DNA of 64,000 bases from Thamnaconus septentrionalis (GCA_009823395.1 CM020515.1:18522489-18586488); one strand, 5' to 3'; shown: positions 35,700 through 48,237, counted from the stretch's first letter. Translations and numbers: made by a program. The notes: a model not told the origin generated them from the sequence alone.

Positions 35700-36010
35700 G
35701 GTCCAACACTCACTCAAAAACTATTTTTGAGTCAGTCGGTTTCTGTCGGTGACCACTTTTCCACATTTGGAAAACAGCCGCTCCCACAGAACGGATGATG
35801 CCGGCGCGCATAACTTGTTTTGTTGACCTTAATATTTCTGCAATGCGTAATAAACCTCCAGCACAGTCACTCAGCTTATCGTGAGCGATCAGACTGAAGT
35901 GTTCCCACGTGTCAGAACCACCTCTGTTCCTTGATGGCTCCACGACACCAACGATCGAATGCAATGACAACCCAGCAGCAATAACACAACTCCAACTGCA
36001 ACCCACAAAT
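35700..36010 (-). pseudogene. internally deleted hAT transposase fossil
   Basis: Minus-strand frames show a BED-finger-like start (SDTWEHFSLIAHDK). Shortly after, in another frame, comes the conserved hAT C-terminal dimerisation motif (ERLFSKCGKVVTDRNRLTQK). The catalytic middle is missing, so this is a broken, internally deleted copy. It resembles ZBED-type transposases by motif only. Confidence 0.6.
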
Positions 36011-37650
36011 GTGTGCATTTTCAGTGGAGCTGTGTAGTGTTGAGGGGTGCAAATTCAAAAGTGCCTCAGCCAATCGTCTGTCAGAGTCGAGACGACGCAG
36101 CATCGGTGAACCACGTGATCGGACTGCAAACCAGTCGAGTCATTCAGACTGAGAAGCAGTCACTGCGTCCAACGTCGTACATCACATGACTCTTTTTTTT
36201 CACTCAAGTGTGCATCAACGCTTCAGAGTGAAGGTCCTTACACACTAGGAGAAAATTTGCTAGAGAAATGAACCCTCTTGAAGTCGATGCAACCTCCCGA
36301 ACCAGCAGAGAGTTTTCACAGAGCGTGAAGGCCAACGCTGGACCTCTGACCAATGGAAATGATGTTGGACGGTCTATGACGTCCCATCAAAACGTCGGGA
36401 ATGTTCCCCCCCACCTAACGGCTGCAACACTTCTCTCAAGAACAATATTGGATGAAGCCAAAGACTTCTGATCTTTTTCTTTTTAATCCAACCATCACCA
36501 GGACACCATCAGTAGAGGATGTAGTCCCCTCCATTGTTTCTCCTTCTGCACCAAAGAAAGAGCACCAAACTCTATTCGCTTTGGGAATTTTATACGAACA
36601 GTGGCGTCGTGCTAGGTGTGTACAGAGAAACATCGCAGGCGAATAAGTGGCATTTTTACCTCACACATTCGCGTCGCTTGGCCTATTTCCCGGTGTTTAA
36701 GGACCTTCAGACTGCCATCACTAAAGGTGTCAGCATGGGGAGTGGTGTATTTCTTATCAAAAGTGGAGCACTGTAGCGCCACTTCCTGCTCTTGTCACCA
36801 CAGAGTGGCCTTCATAACTGGCTGGTAAACAGTATGCACAGACTGCCTTATCCATATGTGTCATTATTGTCCTCCTTCACAGAAACACGCCCTCGAAACC
36901 TCACCATAAAGCACATGATAAAGTTGGCATAGCAGAAAAACAAGTGGAAATAGCTGGACAGATAACATGCAAAATACAGGAGAATCGTTCACTTGTGGAT
37001 ACAAACTCCAAAACTGGCACACAGACTCCACTTTTCACATTTTCACTGGTCACGTGACCCCATACGTCACGTCCACTGACGTGTCAATGTGAAAAAAGTG
37101 TTTCCATGACACTTTGGCAATATATCTCAATATGGATACTTCTGAAAAACCTTTTAGCCATATTTGAGAGGTTTTTCCAAGTTGAGCTGTTTCCATTGCC
37201 AGATCAGGGGACCAGGGGTCATGGAAACGCAGCCAGTGACTCAAATGAACTGCTGTTGAAATTAATTTTTCCCACTCTGTTTGAACACAGCTCATTCCAC
37301 TATCGTCATCTGGGAATTTTCCATGTGCTCCTTAGACAGCCTGTAAACACAGCAAGTGGGTGTGGGCAATACTGGATTATGGTTTTGATACAATATCAAT
37401 TAAACACAAGGCTAGTATCGTCGATAGAGACACAGATACTGATACTTTTCACCTGAAGTGTCGTGATCATGATCATGAATAATTTTGTGACTTTGCCTCG
37501 AAACACAGAACCAAGATTTGAGACAAACTAGTGCAAAATTACAAAAAAGCAACAATGTAAGAAAATATAAACCTCAATGTGAACAACGCAGAAAAAAGTT
37601 CATTTCATTCCATGCAGATTTTTGTGGAAAACAAGTTGGATTGAAGTTCC
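36011..37650. other. intergenic; no gene supported
   Basis: Short open frames only, none with a recognisable domain or good splice context. It probably contains more transposon debris. Unique compared with the array to its right. Confidence 0.6.
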
Positions 37651-37654
37651 TTCA

Positions 37655-38088
37655 TTTCCTGAGACAGACTTGGAGAGAAACTGAGAAAGGAGTCGTTTGG
37701 CGGATGTCAAGAAGAGGAACTGCAACCAAATTATCCATCACATCATGCAAGTATCAATCCAATACAAAATAGTCACCTTGGCTTTGATACCATCGACATT
37801 AGGATTGATACACACCCACCCCTAGCAACAGGTCCAGAACAGGAGTTTGAGTGGCTGACTAACAGAGATGGGTGTGTTCAACACTGCAACGTGAAGGAAG
37901 AAAAATGAAAGTAAACTCAGTGTAGTTATAAATGCTGAACAGCACAAAGACTGAATCAAACTTCCAAGGCTTCACTTCCTCAACGCCAGAAGCAGCAGGA
38001 CTCAAGTTTGCCTTTGATAAAGAAAGAAGAAGCTACTTTGTGTTTTAACCCACCAGGCGAGGACCAATCAGAACCCCAGACTGGAAGC
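37655..38088 (+). promoter_or_regulatory. apolipoprotein-L array promoter block, copy 1
   Basis: About 430 bp repeated almost unchanged before exon 1 of copy 2 (about 42380-42797) and copy 3 (about 47457-47840), and in corrupted form near 53262-53650. It contains a CCAAT motif (GACCAATCAG, about 38062) some 25 bases before the ATG. About 180 bases upstream of the ATG lies an IRF-like AAATGAAAGTAAAC word. The transcription start was not located. Confidence 0.55.
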
Positions 38089-40521
38089 ATGGCGTTAAAG
38101 GCAAGGTGAGCACTTTAGGACCTGAACCAGGAGCGCAATGCATTCAAATAATAGAAATCCTAAATCCTGATTGGAGGTATAGACTTTTTAAAGTAGAAGT
38201 TTCACAACAGCTACAGTAATGTTGTGATATGTGTGTATTTTAGGTCTGCACGATTATGGAAAAAATGAGAATCACAATTTTTTTTTGTTTTGAATTGAGA
38301 TCACTATTCTCTCATGATTTTCTTTCAATACAAATATATATTACACTTATTGCCAACAGTCATAAGTGCAACATCAATAAAAAAAAAAACTACAAAAATA
38401 AAACAATAGACATCAGCAACAGATCAGGAAGTGCAATGTTTGAAAAATAGTTGTGGGACAGCACTATGTAGTGCTTGTCTAGTGTGTTTATCCTGGCCCT
38501 GCGATGAACTGGCCACTTGTCCAGGGTGTCACCCTGCCTTCGCCCGATGACAGCTGGGAGAGGCTCTAGCAGACCCCCGTGACCCGGAATAGGAATAAGC
38601 GGGCATAGAAGATGAATGAATGAATTATGACTTTTGTCTCCTTGTGTTTCATGGGTTTGACAAACTCTTGTTGTTTCTGATGACTTTTGTAGAATGTGTG
38701 ATGACAGTTTGTGGTCAGATCTTTCCATTTCTTCCCTCCAGGACAGAGCTGAAGAAGGCCTTGTGCAAATACACCACAGATACTCTGAGCTACTTGGCCA
38801 CAGTGAGGAGCTTCTGCAAGAGGAGCTGCAGATGGATGCAGTCCAGAGAAACTGAGCTGAACATGATGATAGACATAAAGAGAGGGCTGCCAAAACCAAA
38901 TCAGGCAGCAAAGAAGTTGAGTTGGAGAAGGAGCTGTCTGCTCTGCTGAAGGACACTCTGCCAGGTCTGGAGGAGCTCCAAGACTTCCTGGATGCTGTGG
39001 AGAAGTTGGCAGTCACTTCGATCTACGTGTTCAGGGAGGGGAATCAGACCCTGAAGCTGCCCAGAGGGACCAACCTGGAGGACATCCAGGTGGTCCTGAT
39101 CGCTGCTCAGAAAGTCTGTCCCCTTCTGGTCCAGTTCAAAAGAGATGCAGCAGTCTTCTTCCTCCCAGTCCTTCACAATGTGGAGGTGATGATATATCAG
39201 CTGGACAGGTACATCCAGACCAGCCAGATAATCTGCAACACAATGGAGAAAAGGTAAACACGCTCTGCTTCTTCTTCACTCAACTCCATCTCCTCACATT
39301 TGAGATGGTAACTCTAAACTGGTGCCTCACAGCTGTTTCAGTAAATCTGGGCTGGAGACAGAAACCACTGTGGACCTCAGGGAGGACCTGTCTGATTACC
39401 AGGCTCAAGGCATGCTGTTCCACATCAAGCAGCTGGATGAAATCAGGTATCACATGTACAATCTCCATCAACCCACAACAATCACCATTGAAGAGCCTGA
39501 TCCATCAGGACCTTCAGAACCCTAATGTCTTTGAAGAACAAATCAGAATTTACAAAATGCTCCTTAGCAATGTGACTTTCTGTCAAGTCCTGGAGAGCTT
39601 TTCTGCAGCTGATGTTGTGTCTGGAGAGGTGGTGAACTCATCCCTAGTTTCTGATTCGTCAGGGAGGACCAGAACTTCAGGATGGTGTTCTTGTTCAGCA
39701 AGGATTCCGAGCCTGGCTTCACAGAGGAGTTTAATGAACGGAGTCCCAGGATGCTGCAGTTCCTGGACGACCTGGAGGTGACCGCTGTACAGCTGGACAG
39801 GATGAACAAGGGGGCAAAGATCTCCAGCGTGGCAGGAAGCTCAGTGGGGTTGGTGGGAGGAGTGCTCTCCATCGTTGGTTTGGCTTTAATGCCAGTCACT
39901 GCTGGAGTGTCTCTTGCTCTCACAATGACTGGATTGGGTCTGGGAGTTACCAGCGGGGTCAATGGTATAGTCACCGCCGCCACAGAGATTGAAGTGAACA
40001 AAACAGAGAAGAATAAAGCGAACGAGACCATGAAGAGCTTCATGGAGAATGTTCAGGCTCTCCAGGAACATCTGGAGGAAGTCTCCTATAGGGAGACAGA
40101 CTGGAAGAATGTGGTTTTGGGAGAGGGCAATATTCTCGGTGGCGGTGTTGGTGCCGCCAAGATCCTGAACGCTCAGAAAGCGGCTGTCAGGGCAGTCATG
40201 GAAATCCCAGAGATTGGCCAGGCTGCAGCCAAAGGGGCTGCGGCTGCTGCCAAGTCAGCCAGAGCTGGTATGATTGCAGTCAACGCCCTCTTCATCGGCG
40301 TGGACGTCTTTTTCATCTGCAAAGACGGCATTAGTCTGGCAAAAGGTGAGGGGTCAGAGGTGTCAATGTTCCTCAGAGCCAGAGCAGCGCTGTGGAGATC
40401 AGAGATGGACTCCTGGCAGAAGATCCACGACTCGCTGTGCCAAGGACGGGAGAGGTCAGTCCAAAAGAACAATGTCCTGGAGTCACCATTTTATCCCTGG
40501 GTCAGCGACGAAGCTGACTGA
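38089..40521 (+). pseudogene. apolipoprotein-L-like gene, array copy 1, frameshifted
   Basis: Same four-coding-exon structure as copy 2: 38089-38105 (MALKA plus two bases), 38742-39253, 39342-39446 and 39663-40521. Exon 2 lacks 25 bases relative to copies 2, 3 and 4. The loss is near 38875-38905, around MMIDIK, and shifts the frame to a stop at 38947-38949. Exon 4 also has an in-frame loss of 39 bases (13 residues, near 40140), removing the VGKAIDGLVDAIG segment. The rest of exon 4 is open, with the hydrophobic apolipoprotein-L hairpin intact and the ending YPWVSDEAD. Poly(A) signal at 40797-40802. Unless the deletion is an assembly error or is bypassed by splicing, no full-length product is made. 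Confidence 0.8.
38488..38627 (+). mobile_element. SINE 3' fragment in intron 1 of array copy 1
   Basis: Matches the tail of the SINE at 41250: GCGATGAACTGGCCACTTG through AGGCTCTAGCAGACCCCC, ending in GAATGAATGAAT. The tRNA-like head is missing. It replaces intron sequence that copies 2 and 3 keep. Confidence 0.75.
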
Positions 40522-41249
40522 GGTCCTGGAGAGAAGAAGAAGCCCTGAGCTCAGAGAGCCAATCAGATCGTCTCATTTGATTAAATCACTTTAAAGTTCT
40601 GAGTCTATCTCACTTTGATTCTTTGAATGTATCACTGACAAAATATTAACATGCTGTAATTGATGATGTGAATCACTGAACAAATCTTTTCATTGAGCGT
40701 TTTGACCTGAACTGATTCCATTGTGCTTATGTGTCAAATCTGAAGAGAAATGAAGTGAATTTATGTTGTAGCATCTGAATCATGTGACCCAATGGCAATA
40801 AATATCTACCAGAACTCTTGAAGATGCTTGATTTGTTTTAATTTCACTGCAACTTGAATTTTACACTAATGCTGCTGTGTTAAACCACAGTCAGATAATT
40901 GTTCAAGTGTTTCCTGTTTGGTCGCCTTCAGCATACAAAGACACAAGAGATCATCTTCACCACATCCTTAGACCTGAGTGCACTCGTTAAAAACAGGAGC
41001 AGAGTAAAAAGGCTGCTAGACAACAGCAATTCTACAGCTTCATCGAAGCGTCTACAACACGCTGACTGGCCAGAGTGTAACTTTTATTTTACACAAATGC
41101 TGCTGTGATAAGCCAGTCATATTTCTTTGTGTTAATGGTGTTACATCTTTGAATTTTTTATTTATTTATTTATTTGGAACTGGTTCCCACAGACTAGTGG
41201 TCGGTTTCGCAGAGAAGATGAAAGAATGAAGTTCAGAAAGTCTGATATG

Positions 41250-41609
41250 GTGACACGGTGGCGCAGTGGTGAGCACTGCCGCCTCACAGCAAGAAGGCTG
41301 TGGGTTCGATTCCGGGCCTGGGACCTTTCTGTGTGGAGTTTGCATGTTCTCCCTGTGTCTGCGTGGGTTCTCTCCGGGTTCTCCGGCCCCCCCCCCCACT
41401 CCAAAACATTCATGTGAGGTCAATGGAACATTCTAAATTGTCCGTAAGCGTGCATGTGAGTGTGAATGGTTGTTTGTTTCTATGTGGCCCTGCGATGAAC
41501 TGGCCACTTGTCCACCCTGCCTTCGCCCTGAGACAGTTGGGAGAGGCTCCAGCAGACCCCCGTGACCCTGAGCTCGGGAAGAGGCGGCAATGGAAGATGA
41601 AATGAATGA
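41250..41609 (+). mobile_element. tRNA-derived SINE, array unit 1
   Basis: The head has a perfect pol III A box TGGCGCAGTGG and B box GGTTCGATTCC. A conserved body follows (TGGAGTTTGCATGTTCTCC), with a poly(C) run near 41388-41397 and an ATGAATGAA tail. It is preceded by an ATTT run (41157-41175). The same insertion lies in the same place in unit 2, so it predates the duplication. Confidence 0.85.
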
Positions 41610-41795
41610 AGTCTGTGCAGATAATACTGGAGTTGTTTGAGTTTAAGCAGCTGTGAGAACACAGAAGTGTCAACAGTCTTGGCAGGAAGGAATAAAATAC
41701 CACAAGATGCGTGCAGTAACTGCACAGGAGGTTGAGCCTGGAAATAACAGAGACGAAACAAAAGTAGACTCAGCTGAACAGAGCAAAGAACTACC

Positions 41796-42210
41796 AGGAG
41801 CATGGACTCCTGATGCACAACTCGCTGTGCCAAGGACGGGACGGGTCAGTCCTACGGAGCAATGTCCTGAAGTCACTGTTTTATCCCTGGCTCAGCGATG
41901 AAGCTGACAGGGGTCCTGGAGGAAAGCAGCCATGAGCTCAGAGAGCCAATCAGATCGTCTCTATTGAATTAAATCACTTTCCAGTTCTGATTCTGTCTCC
42001 CACTAATTTATTGAAATGTATCACTGACGAAATATTAACCTGCTGTAATTCTGATCACTAAATACATCTGGGTTTTCATTGAACCAGAACTGTCTCCATC
42101 ACCCCTCTATGTCAAAACTGAAAAGAAATGGATCGAATTTATACTTTGCAGCATCTAAGTCATGTGACCCAATGGCAATAAATACCTAGCAAAACTCGTG
42201 AAGATGCTTT
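41796..42210 (+). pseudogene. truncated relic of apolipoprotein-L exon 4 and 3' UTR, unit 1
   Basis: Starts ATGGACTCCTGATGCACAAC, with a TGA where the gene has TGG. It continues with the CTCGCTGTGCCAAGGACGGG, TTTTATCCCTGG and AATCAGATCGTCTC landmarks of the real exon 4 end and 3' UTR, including AATAAA near 42177. Only the last part of the gene is present; no upstream exons. Confidence 0.8.
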
Positions 42211-42797
42211 GTTTGTTTTAATTTTACTGCAACTTCAATTTTACACTAATGCTGCTGGGATCCACCACAGTCTGATATTTTTGTTGCCGTAGATCTGTTT
42301 GCCTCGAGAGAAAACGTGTGGTGCGCTTTGTTTAGGCTCTGGGGTTGGGGTGGGGGCGGGGACTATGCTGTTTTCTGAGACAGACTTGGAGAGAAACTGA
42401 GAAAGGAGTGGTTTGACGGATGTCAAGAAGAGGAACAAAATTATCTATCACATCATGCAAGTATGATGCATTGCAAAATAGTCACCTTGGCTTTGACACC
42501 ATCGACATTAGGATTGATACACGCCCACCCATAGCAACAGGTCCAGAACAGGAGTTTGAGTGGCTGACTAACAGAGATGGGTGTGTTCAACACTGCAATG
42601 TGAAGGAAGAAAAATGAAAGTAAACACTGTCTAGTTATAAATGCTGAACAGCACAAAGACTGACTCAAACATCCATCACTTCACTTCCTCAACGCCAGAA
42701 GCAGCAGGACTCAAGTTTGCCTTTGATAAAGAAAGAAGAAGCTACTTTGTGTTTTAACCCACCAGGCGAGGACCAATCAGAACCCCAGACTGGAAGC

Positions 42798-45586
42798 ATG
42801 TCGTCGGAGGCAAGGTGAGCACTTTAGGACCTGAACCAGGAGCGCAATGCGTTCAAATAATAGAAATCCTAAATCCTGATTGGAGGTATAGACTTTTTAA
42901 AGTAGAAGTTTCACGACAACAACAGTAATGTTGTGATATGTCTCTTTATTCAACCAGCAGTGTTAACTAACAGCAATACTGCTTAAACAGCAATAGAGGC
43001 TGTGGTGAAGACAGAGCACCAGCACACAAGTTTACTGAGAAACATGACGTCAAAGTGATGACTGAGGGAGCGTCAGTATTAGGAGCTAGCACAGCGGCTA
43101 ACAAAGTGGTGTTGGGGAGGTGGAGGTATTAGCCGAAATCAACGTTGAAACACTTTTAGCAGAGACACTTGATCAAATAATCAGGTTGTGGTTGATCCCT
43201 GATGATCATTCATGCCACCAGGTCTGGTCTGTACCATGAAACTGGACTGGTGTGAACATCCTGTACCGGAGGAGGTGTTTAACGTGACAGTACGGTTTAT
43301 GAACGAGCACAAGCAGATTGAGGCAAATCTACTGCATGCAGAAAAATATACTGCAAGTCGTGACCTTGCGTAGTCAAAAGATAAGAAGAAGAATGCAGAC
43401 AGGACATCAATCAGACTTTTTGGGCGTTTACCAACTAGCCCGGAGCGGCTAGTGCCAGCCCTGCACGGTACGGGACAGCTCGGTTGAAAGGTATTTCCAT
43501 AAGCCTGGCCAGTACCTGGAACAAAACCAGTCACCTCAGCTGTCTGGCGACATCTGTTGGACAAAATCTGTAACAGCAGCCCCAAACTTGAAGCACTGAT
43601 TCATGCCATTGGTCGATGTGATGAATTATGACTTTTGTCTCCTTGTGTTTCATGGGTTTGACAAACTCTTGTTGTATCTGATGACTTTTGTAGAATGTGT
43701 GATGACAGTTTGTGGTCAGATCTTTCCATTTCTTCCCTCCAGGACAGAGCTGAAGAAGGCCTTGTGCAAATACACCACAGATACTCTGAGCTACTTGGCC
43801 ACAGTGAGGAGCTTCTGCAAGAGGAGCTGCAGATGGATGCTGTGCAGAGAAACTGAGCTGAACATGATGATAGACATAAAAGAGAGGGCTGCCAAATCCA
43901 ACACCGGCCTCAGGAAAATATTTAAATCAGGCAGCAAAGAAGTTGAGTTGGAGAAGGAGCTGTCTGCTCTGCTGAAGGACACTCTGCCAGGTCTGCAGGA
44001 GCTCCAAGACTTCCTGGATGCTGTGGAGAAGTTGGTGGTCACTTCGATCCACGTGTTCAGGGAGGGGAATCAGACCCTGAAGCTGCCCAGAGGGACCAAC
44101 CTGGAGGACATCCAGGTGGTCCTGATCGCTGCTCAGAAAGTCTGTCCCCTTCTGGTCCAGTTCAAAAGAGATGCAGCAGTCTTCTTCCTCCCAGTCCTTC
44201 ACAATGTGGAGGTGATGATGTATCAGCTGGACAGGTACATCCAGACCAGCCAGATAATCTGTGAAACAATGGAGAAAAGGTAAACACGCTCTGCTTCTTC
44301 TTCACTCAACTCCATCTCCTCACATTTGAGATGGTAACTCTAAACTGGTGCCTCACAGCTGTTTCAGTGAATCTGGGCTGGAGACAGAAACCACTGTGGA
44401 CCTCAGGGAGGACCTGTCTGATCACCAGGCTCAAGGCATGCTGTTCCACATCAAGCAGCTGGATGAAATCAGGTATCACATGTACAATCTCCATCAACCC
44501 ACAACAATCACCATTGAAGAGCCTGATCCAGCAGGACCTTCAGAACCCAAATGTCTTTGAAGACCAAATCAGAATTTACAAAATGCTCCTTAGCAATGTG
44601 ACTTTCTGTCAAGTCCTGGAGAGCTTTTCTGCAGCTGATGTTGTGTCTGGAGAGGTGGTGAACTCATCCCTAGTTTCTGATTTGACAGGGAGGACCAGAA
44701 CTTCAGGATGGCGTTCTTGTTCAGCAAGGATTCCGAGCCTGGCTTCACAGAGGAGTTTAGTGAACGGAGTCCCAGGATGCTGCAGTTCCTGGACGACCTG
44801 GAGGTGACCGCTGTACAGCTGGACAGGATGAACAAGGGGGCAAAGATCTCCAGCGTTGCAGGAAGCTCAGTGGGGTTGGTGGGAGGAGTGCTCTCCATCG
44901 TTGGTTTGGCTTTAATCCCATTCACTGCTGGAGTGTCTCTTGCTCTCACAATGACTGGATTGGGTCTGGGAGTTACCAGCGGGGTCAATGGTATAGTCAC
45001 CACCGCCACAGAGATTGGAGTAAACAAAAAAGAGAAGAATAAAGCGAACGAAACCATGAAGAGCTTCATGGAGAATGTTCAGGCTCTCCAGAAACATCTG
45101 GAGGAAGTCTCCTATAGGGAGACAGACTGGAAGAATGTGGCTTTGGGAGTGGGCAGGATTCTCGGTAGAGGGGTTGGCGTTGGCAAAGCCATTGATGGGC
45201 TTGTTGACGCCATTGGTGCCGTCAAGATCCTGAACGCTGAGAAAGCGGCTGCTAGGGCAGCCTCAGAAATCCCAGAGATTGGCCAGGCTGCAGCCAAAGG
45301 GGCTGTGGCTGCTGCCAAGTCAGCCAGAGCTGGTATGATCGCAGTCAACGCCCTCTTCATTGGCATGGACGTCTTTTTCATCTGCAAAGACGGCATTAGT
45401 CTGGCAAAAGGTGTGGGGTCAGAGGTGTCAAAGTTCCTCAGAGCCAGAGCAGCGCTGTGGAGATCAGAGATGGACTCCTGGCAGAAGATCCACGACTCGC
45501 TGTGCCAAGGACGGGAGAGGTCAGTCCAAAAGAACAATGTCCTGGAGTCACCATTTTATCCCTGGGTCAGCAACGAAGCTGACTGA
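42798..45586 (+). CDS. apolipoprotein-L-like protein, array copy 2 (intact)
   Basis: Intact member of the apolipoprotein L family. Coding exons 42798-42814 (MSSEA plus two bases), 43743-44279, 44368-44472 and 44689-45586 total 1557 nt, 518 aa, with phase-2 junctions throughout (AG|G, AG|T, AG|G). Residues 1-219 form a helical N-terminal part (RTELKKALCKYTTDTLSYLA). Exon 4 carries the family core. A glycine-rich hydrophobic double segment lies at about residues 276-324 (SSVGLVGGVLSIVGLALIPF, then AGVSLALTMTGLGLGVTSG), comparable to the membrane-inserting hairpin of human APOLs. A second Ala-rich helix stretch (AAAKGAVAAAKSARAGMIAV) and a charged tail follow. No signal peptide is evident, so it is probably intracellular, like most APOLs. 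Function in fish is unknown; interferon-linked defence is a family-level guess. Poly(A) signal at 45862-45867. Confidence 0.88.
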
Positions 45587-46221
45587 GGTCCTGGAGAGAA
45601 GAAGAAGCCCTGAGCTCAGAGAGCCAATCAGATCGTCTCATTTGATTAAATCGCTTTAAAGTTCTGAGTCTATCTCACTTTGATTCTTTGAATGTATCAC
45701 TGACAAAATATTAACATGCTGTAATTGATGATGTGAATCACTGAACAAATCTTTTCATTGAGCGTTTTGACCTGAACTGATTCCATTGTGCTTATGTGTC
45801 AAATCTGAAGAAAAATGAAGTGAATTTATGTTGTAGCATCTGAATCATGTGACCCAATGGCAATAAATATCTACCAGAACTCTTGAAGATGCTTGATTTG
45901 TTTTAATTTCACTGCAACTTGAATTTTACACGAATGCTGCTGTGTTAAACCACAGTCAGATAATTGTTCAAGTGTTTCCTGTTTGGTCGCCTTCAGCATA
46001 CAAAGACACAAGAGATCATCTTCACCACATCCTTAGACCTGAGTGCACTCGTTAAAAACAGGAGCAGAGTAAAAAGGCTGCTAGACAACAGCAATTCTAC
46101 AGCTTCATCGAAGCGTCTAAAACACGCTGACTGGCCAGAGTGTAACTTTTATTTTACACAAATGCTGCTGTGATAAGCCAGTCATATTTCTTTGTGTTAA
46201 TGGTGTTACATCTTTGAATTT

Positions 46222-46252
<31 letters not shown>

Positions 46253-46329
46253 TTTGGAACTGGTTCCCACAGACTAGTGGTCGGTTTCGCAGAGAAGATG
46301 AAAGAATGAAGTTCAGAAAGTCTGATATG

Positions 46330-46690
46330 GTGACACGGTGGCGCAGTGGTGAGCACTGCCGCCTCACAGCAAGAAGGTTGTGGGTTCGATTCCGGGCCTG
46401 GGACCTTTCTGTGTGGAGTTTGCATGTTCTCCCTGTGTCTGCGTGGGTTCTCTCCGGGTTCTCCGGCTCCCCCCCCCCACTCCAAAACATTCATGTGAGG
46501 TCAATGGAACATTCTAAATTGTCCGTAAGCGTGCATGTGAGTGTGAATGGTTGTTTGTTTCTATGTGGCCCTGCGATGAACTGGCCACTTGTCCACCCTG
46601 CCTTCGCCCTGAGACAGTTGGGAGAGGCTCCAGCAGACCCCCGTGACCCTGAGCTTGGGAAGAGGCGGCAATGGAAGATGAAATGAATGA
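46330..46690 (+). mobile_element. tRNA-derived SINE, array unit 2
   Basis: Near-identical to 41250-41609, with the same A and B boxes and flanks. The preceding ATTT run is longer (46219-46254) than in unit 1. Confidence 0.85.
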
Positions 46691-46876
46691 AGTCTGTGCA
46701 GATAATACTGGAGTTGTTCCAGTTTAAGCAGCTGTGAGAACACAGAAGTGTCAACAGTCTTGGCAGGAAGGAATAAAATACCACAAGATGCGTGCAGTAA
46801 CTGCACAGGAGGTTGAGCCTGGAAATAACAGAGACGAAACAAAAGTAGACTCAGCTGAACAGAGCAAAGAACTACC

Positions 46877-47300
46877 AGGAGCATGGACTCCTGATGCACA
46901 ACTCGCTGTGCCAAGGACGGGACGGGTCAGTCCTACGGAGCAATGTCCTGAAGTCACTGTTTTATCCCTGGCTCAGCGATGAAGCTGACAGGGGTCCTGG
47001 AGGAAAGCAGCCATGAGCTCAGAGAGCCAATCAGATCGTCTCTATTGAATTAAATCACTTTCCAGTTCTGATTCTGTCTCCCACTAATTTATTGAAATGT
47101 ATCACTGACGAAATATTAACCTGCTGTAATTCTGATCACTAAATACATCTGGGTTTTCATTGAACCAGAACTGTCTCCATCACCCTCTATGTCAAAACTG
47201 AAAAGAAATGGATCAATTTATACTTTGCAGCATCTAAGTCATGTGACCCAATGGCAATAAATACCTAGCAAAACTCGTGAAGATGCTTTGTTTGTTTTAA
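46877..47300 (+). pseudogene. truncated relic of apolipoprotein-L exon 4 and 3' UTR, unit 2
   Basis: Same relic as at 41796, with the same TGG-to-TGA change and only a few substitutions. It was therefore copied as part of the tandem unit. Confidence 0.8.
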
Positions 47301-48237
47301 TTTTACTGCAACTTCAATTTTACACTAATGCTGCTGGGATCCACCACAGTCTGATATTTTTGTTGCCGTAGATCTGTTTGCCTCGAGAGAAAACGTGTGG
47401 TGCGCTTTGTTTAGGCTCTGGGGTTGGGGTGGGGGGGGGGGACTATGCTGTTTTCTGAGACAGACTTGGAGAGAAACTGAGAAAGGAGTGGTTTGACGGA
47501 TGTCAAGAAGAGGAACAAAATTATCTATCACATCATGCAAGTATGATGCATTGCAAAATAGTCACCTTGGCTTTGACACCATCGACATTAGGATTGATAC
47601 ACGCCCACCCATAGCAACAGGTCCAGAACAGGAGTTTGAGTGGCTGACTAACAGAGATGGGTGTGTTCAATGCTGTCAACGTGGAGGAAGAAAAATGAAA
47701 GTAAACACTGTGGAGTTTCAACTTCACTTCCTCAACGCCAGAAGCAGCAGGACTCAAGTTTGCCTTTGATAAAGAAAGAAGAAGCTACTTTGTGTTTTAA
47801 CCCACCAGGCGAGGACCAATCAGAACCCCAGACTGGAAGCATGGCGTTAAAGGCAAGGTGAGCACTTTAGGACCTGAACCAGGAGCGCAATGCGTTCAAA
47901 TAATAGAAATCCTAAATCCTGATTGGAGGTATAGACTTTTTAAAGTAGAAGTTTCACAACAACAACAGTAATGTTGTGATATGTCTCTTTATTCAACCAG
48001 CAGTGTTAACTAACAGCAATACTGCTTAAACAGCAATAGAGGCTGTGGTGAAGACAGAGCACCAGCACACAAGTTTACTGAGAAACATGACGTCAAAGTG
48101 ATGACTGAGGGAGCGTCAGTATTAGGAGCTAGCACAGCGGCTAACAAAGTGGTGTTGCGGAGGTGGAGGTATTAGCCGAAATCAACGTTGGTCTGGTCTG
48201 CACCATGAAACTGGACTGGTGTGAACATCCACACCGG

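Noticed and set aside
39305..39781. Open frame LIHQDLQNPNVFEEQIRIYK between exons 3 and 4 of the apolipoprotein-L genes, conserved in copies 1, 2 and 4
   Set aside because: Its phase does not fit. Exon 3 ends ATC-AG and exon 4 starts G-GAG-GAC, giving an uninterrupted EIREDQNFRM junction. Using the extra frame would need a 49-bp intron. Conservation is explained by recent duplication.
41250..41330. A tRNA gene, because of perfect pol III A and B boxes
   Set aside because: No acceptor stem or anticodon arm can be drawn, and the same head is joined to a SINE body and tail at several sites.
43603..43742. Frame MPLVDVMNYDFC... running into exon 2 of the array genes as an N-terminus
   Set aside because: It crosses a clear TTCTTCCCTCCAG acceptor. 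The 17-nt exon 1 (MALKA or MSSEA plus AG, then GTGAGC) supplies the right phase.
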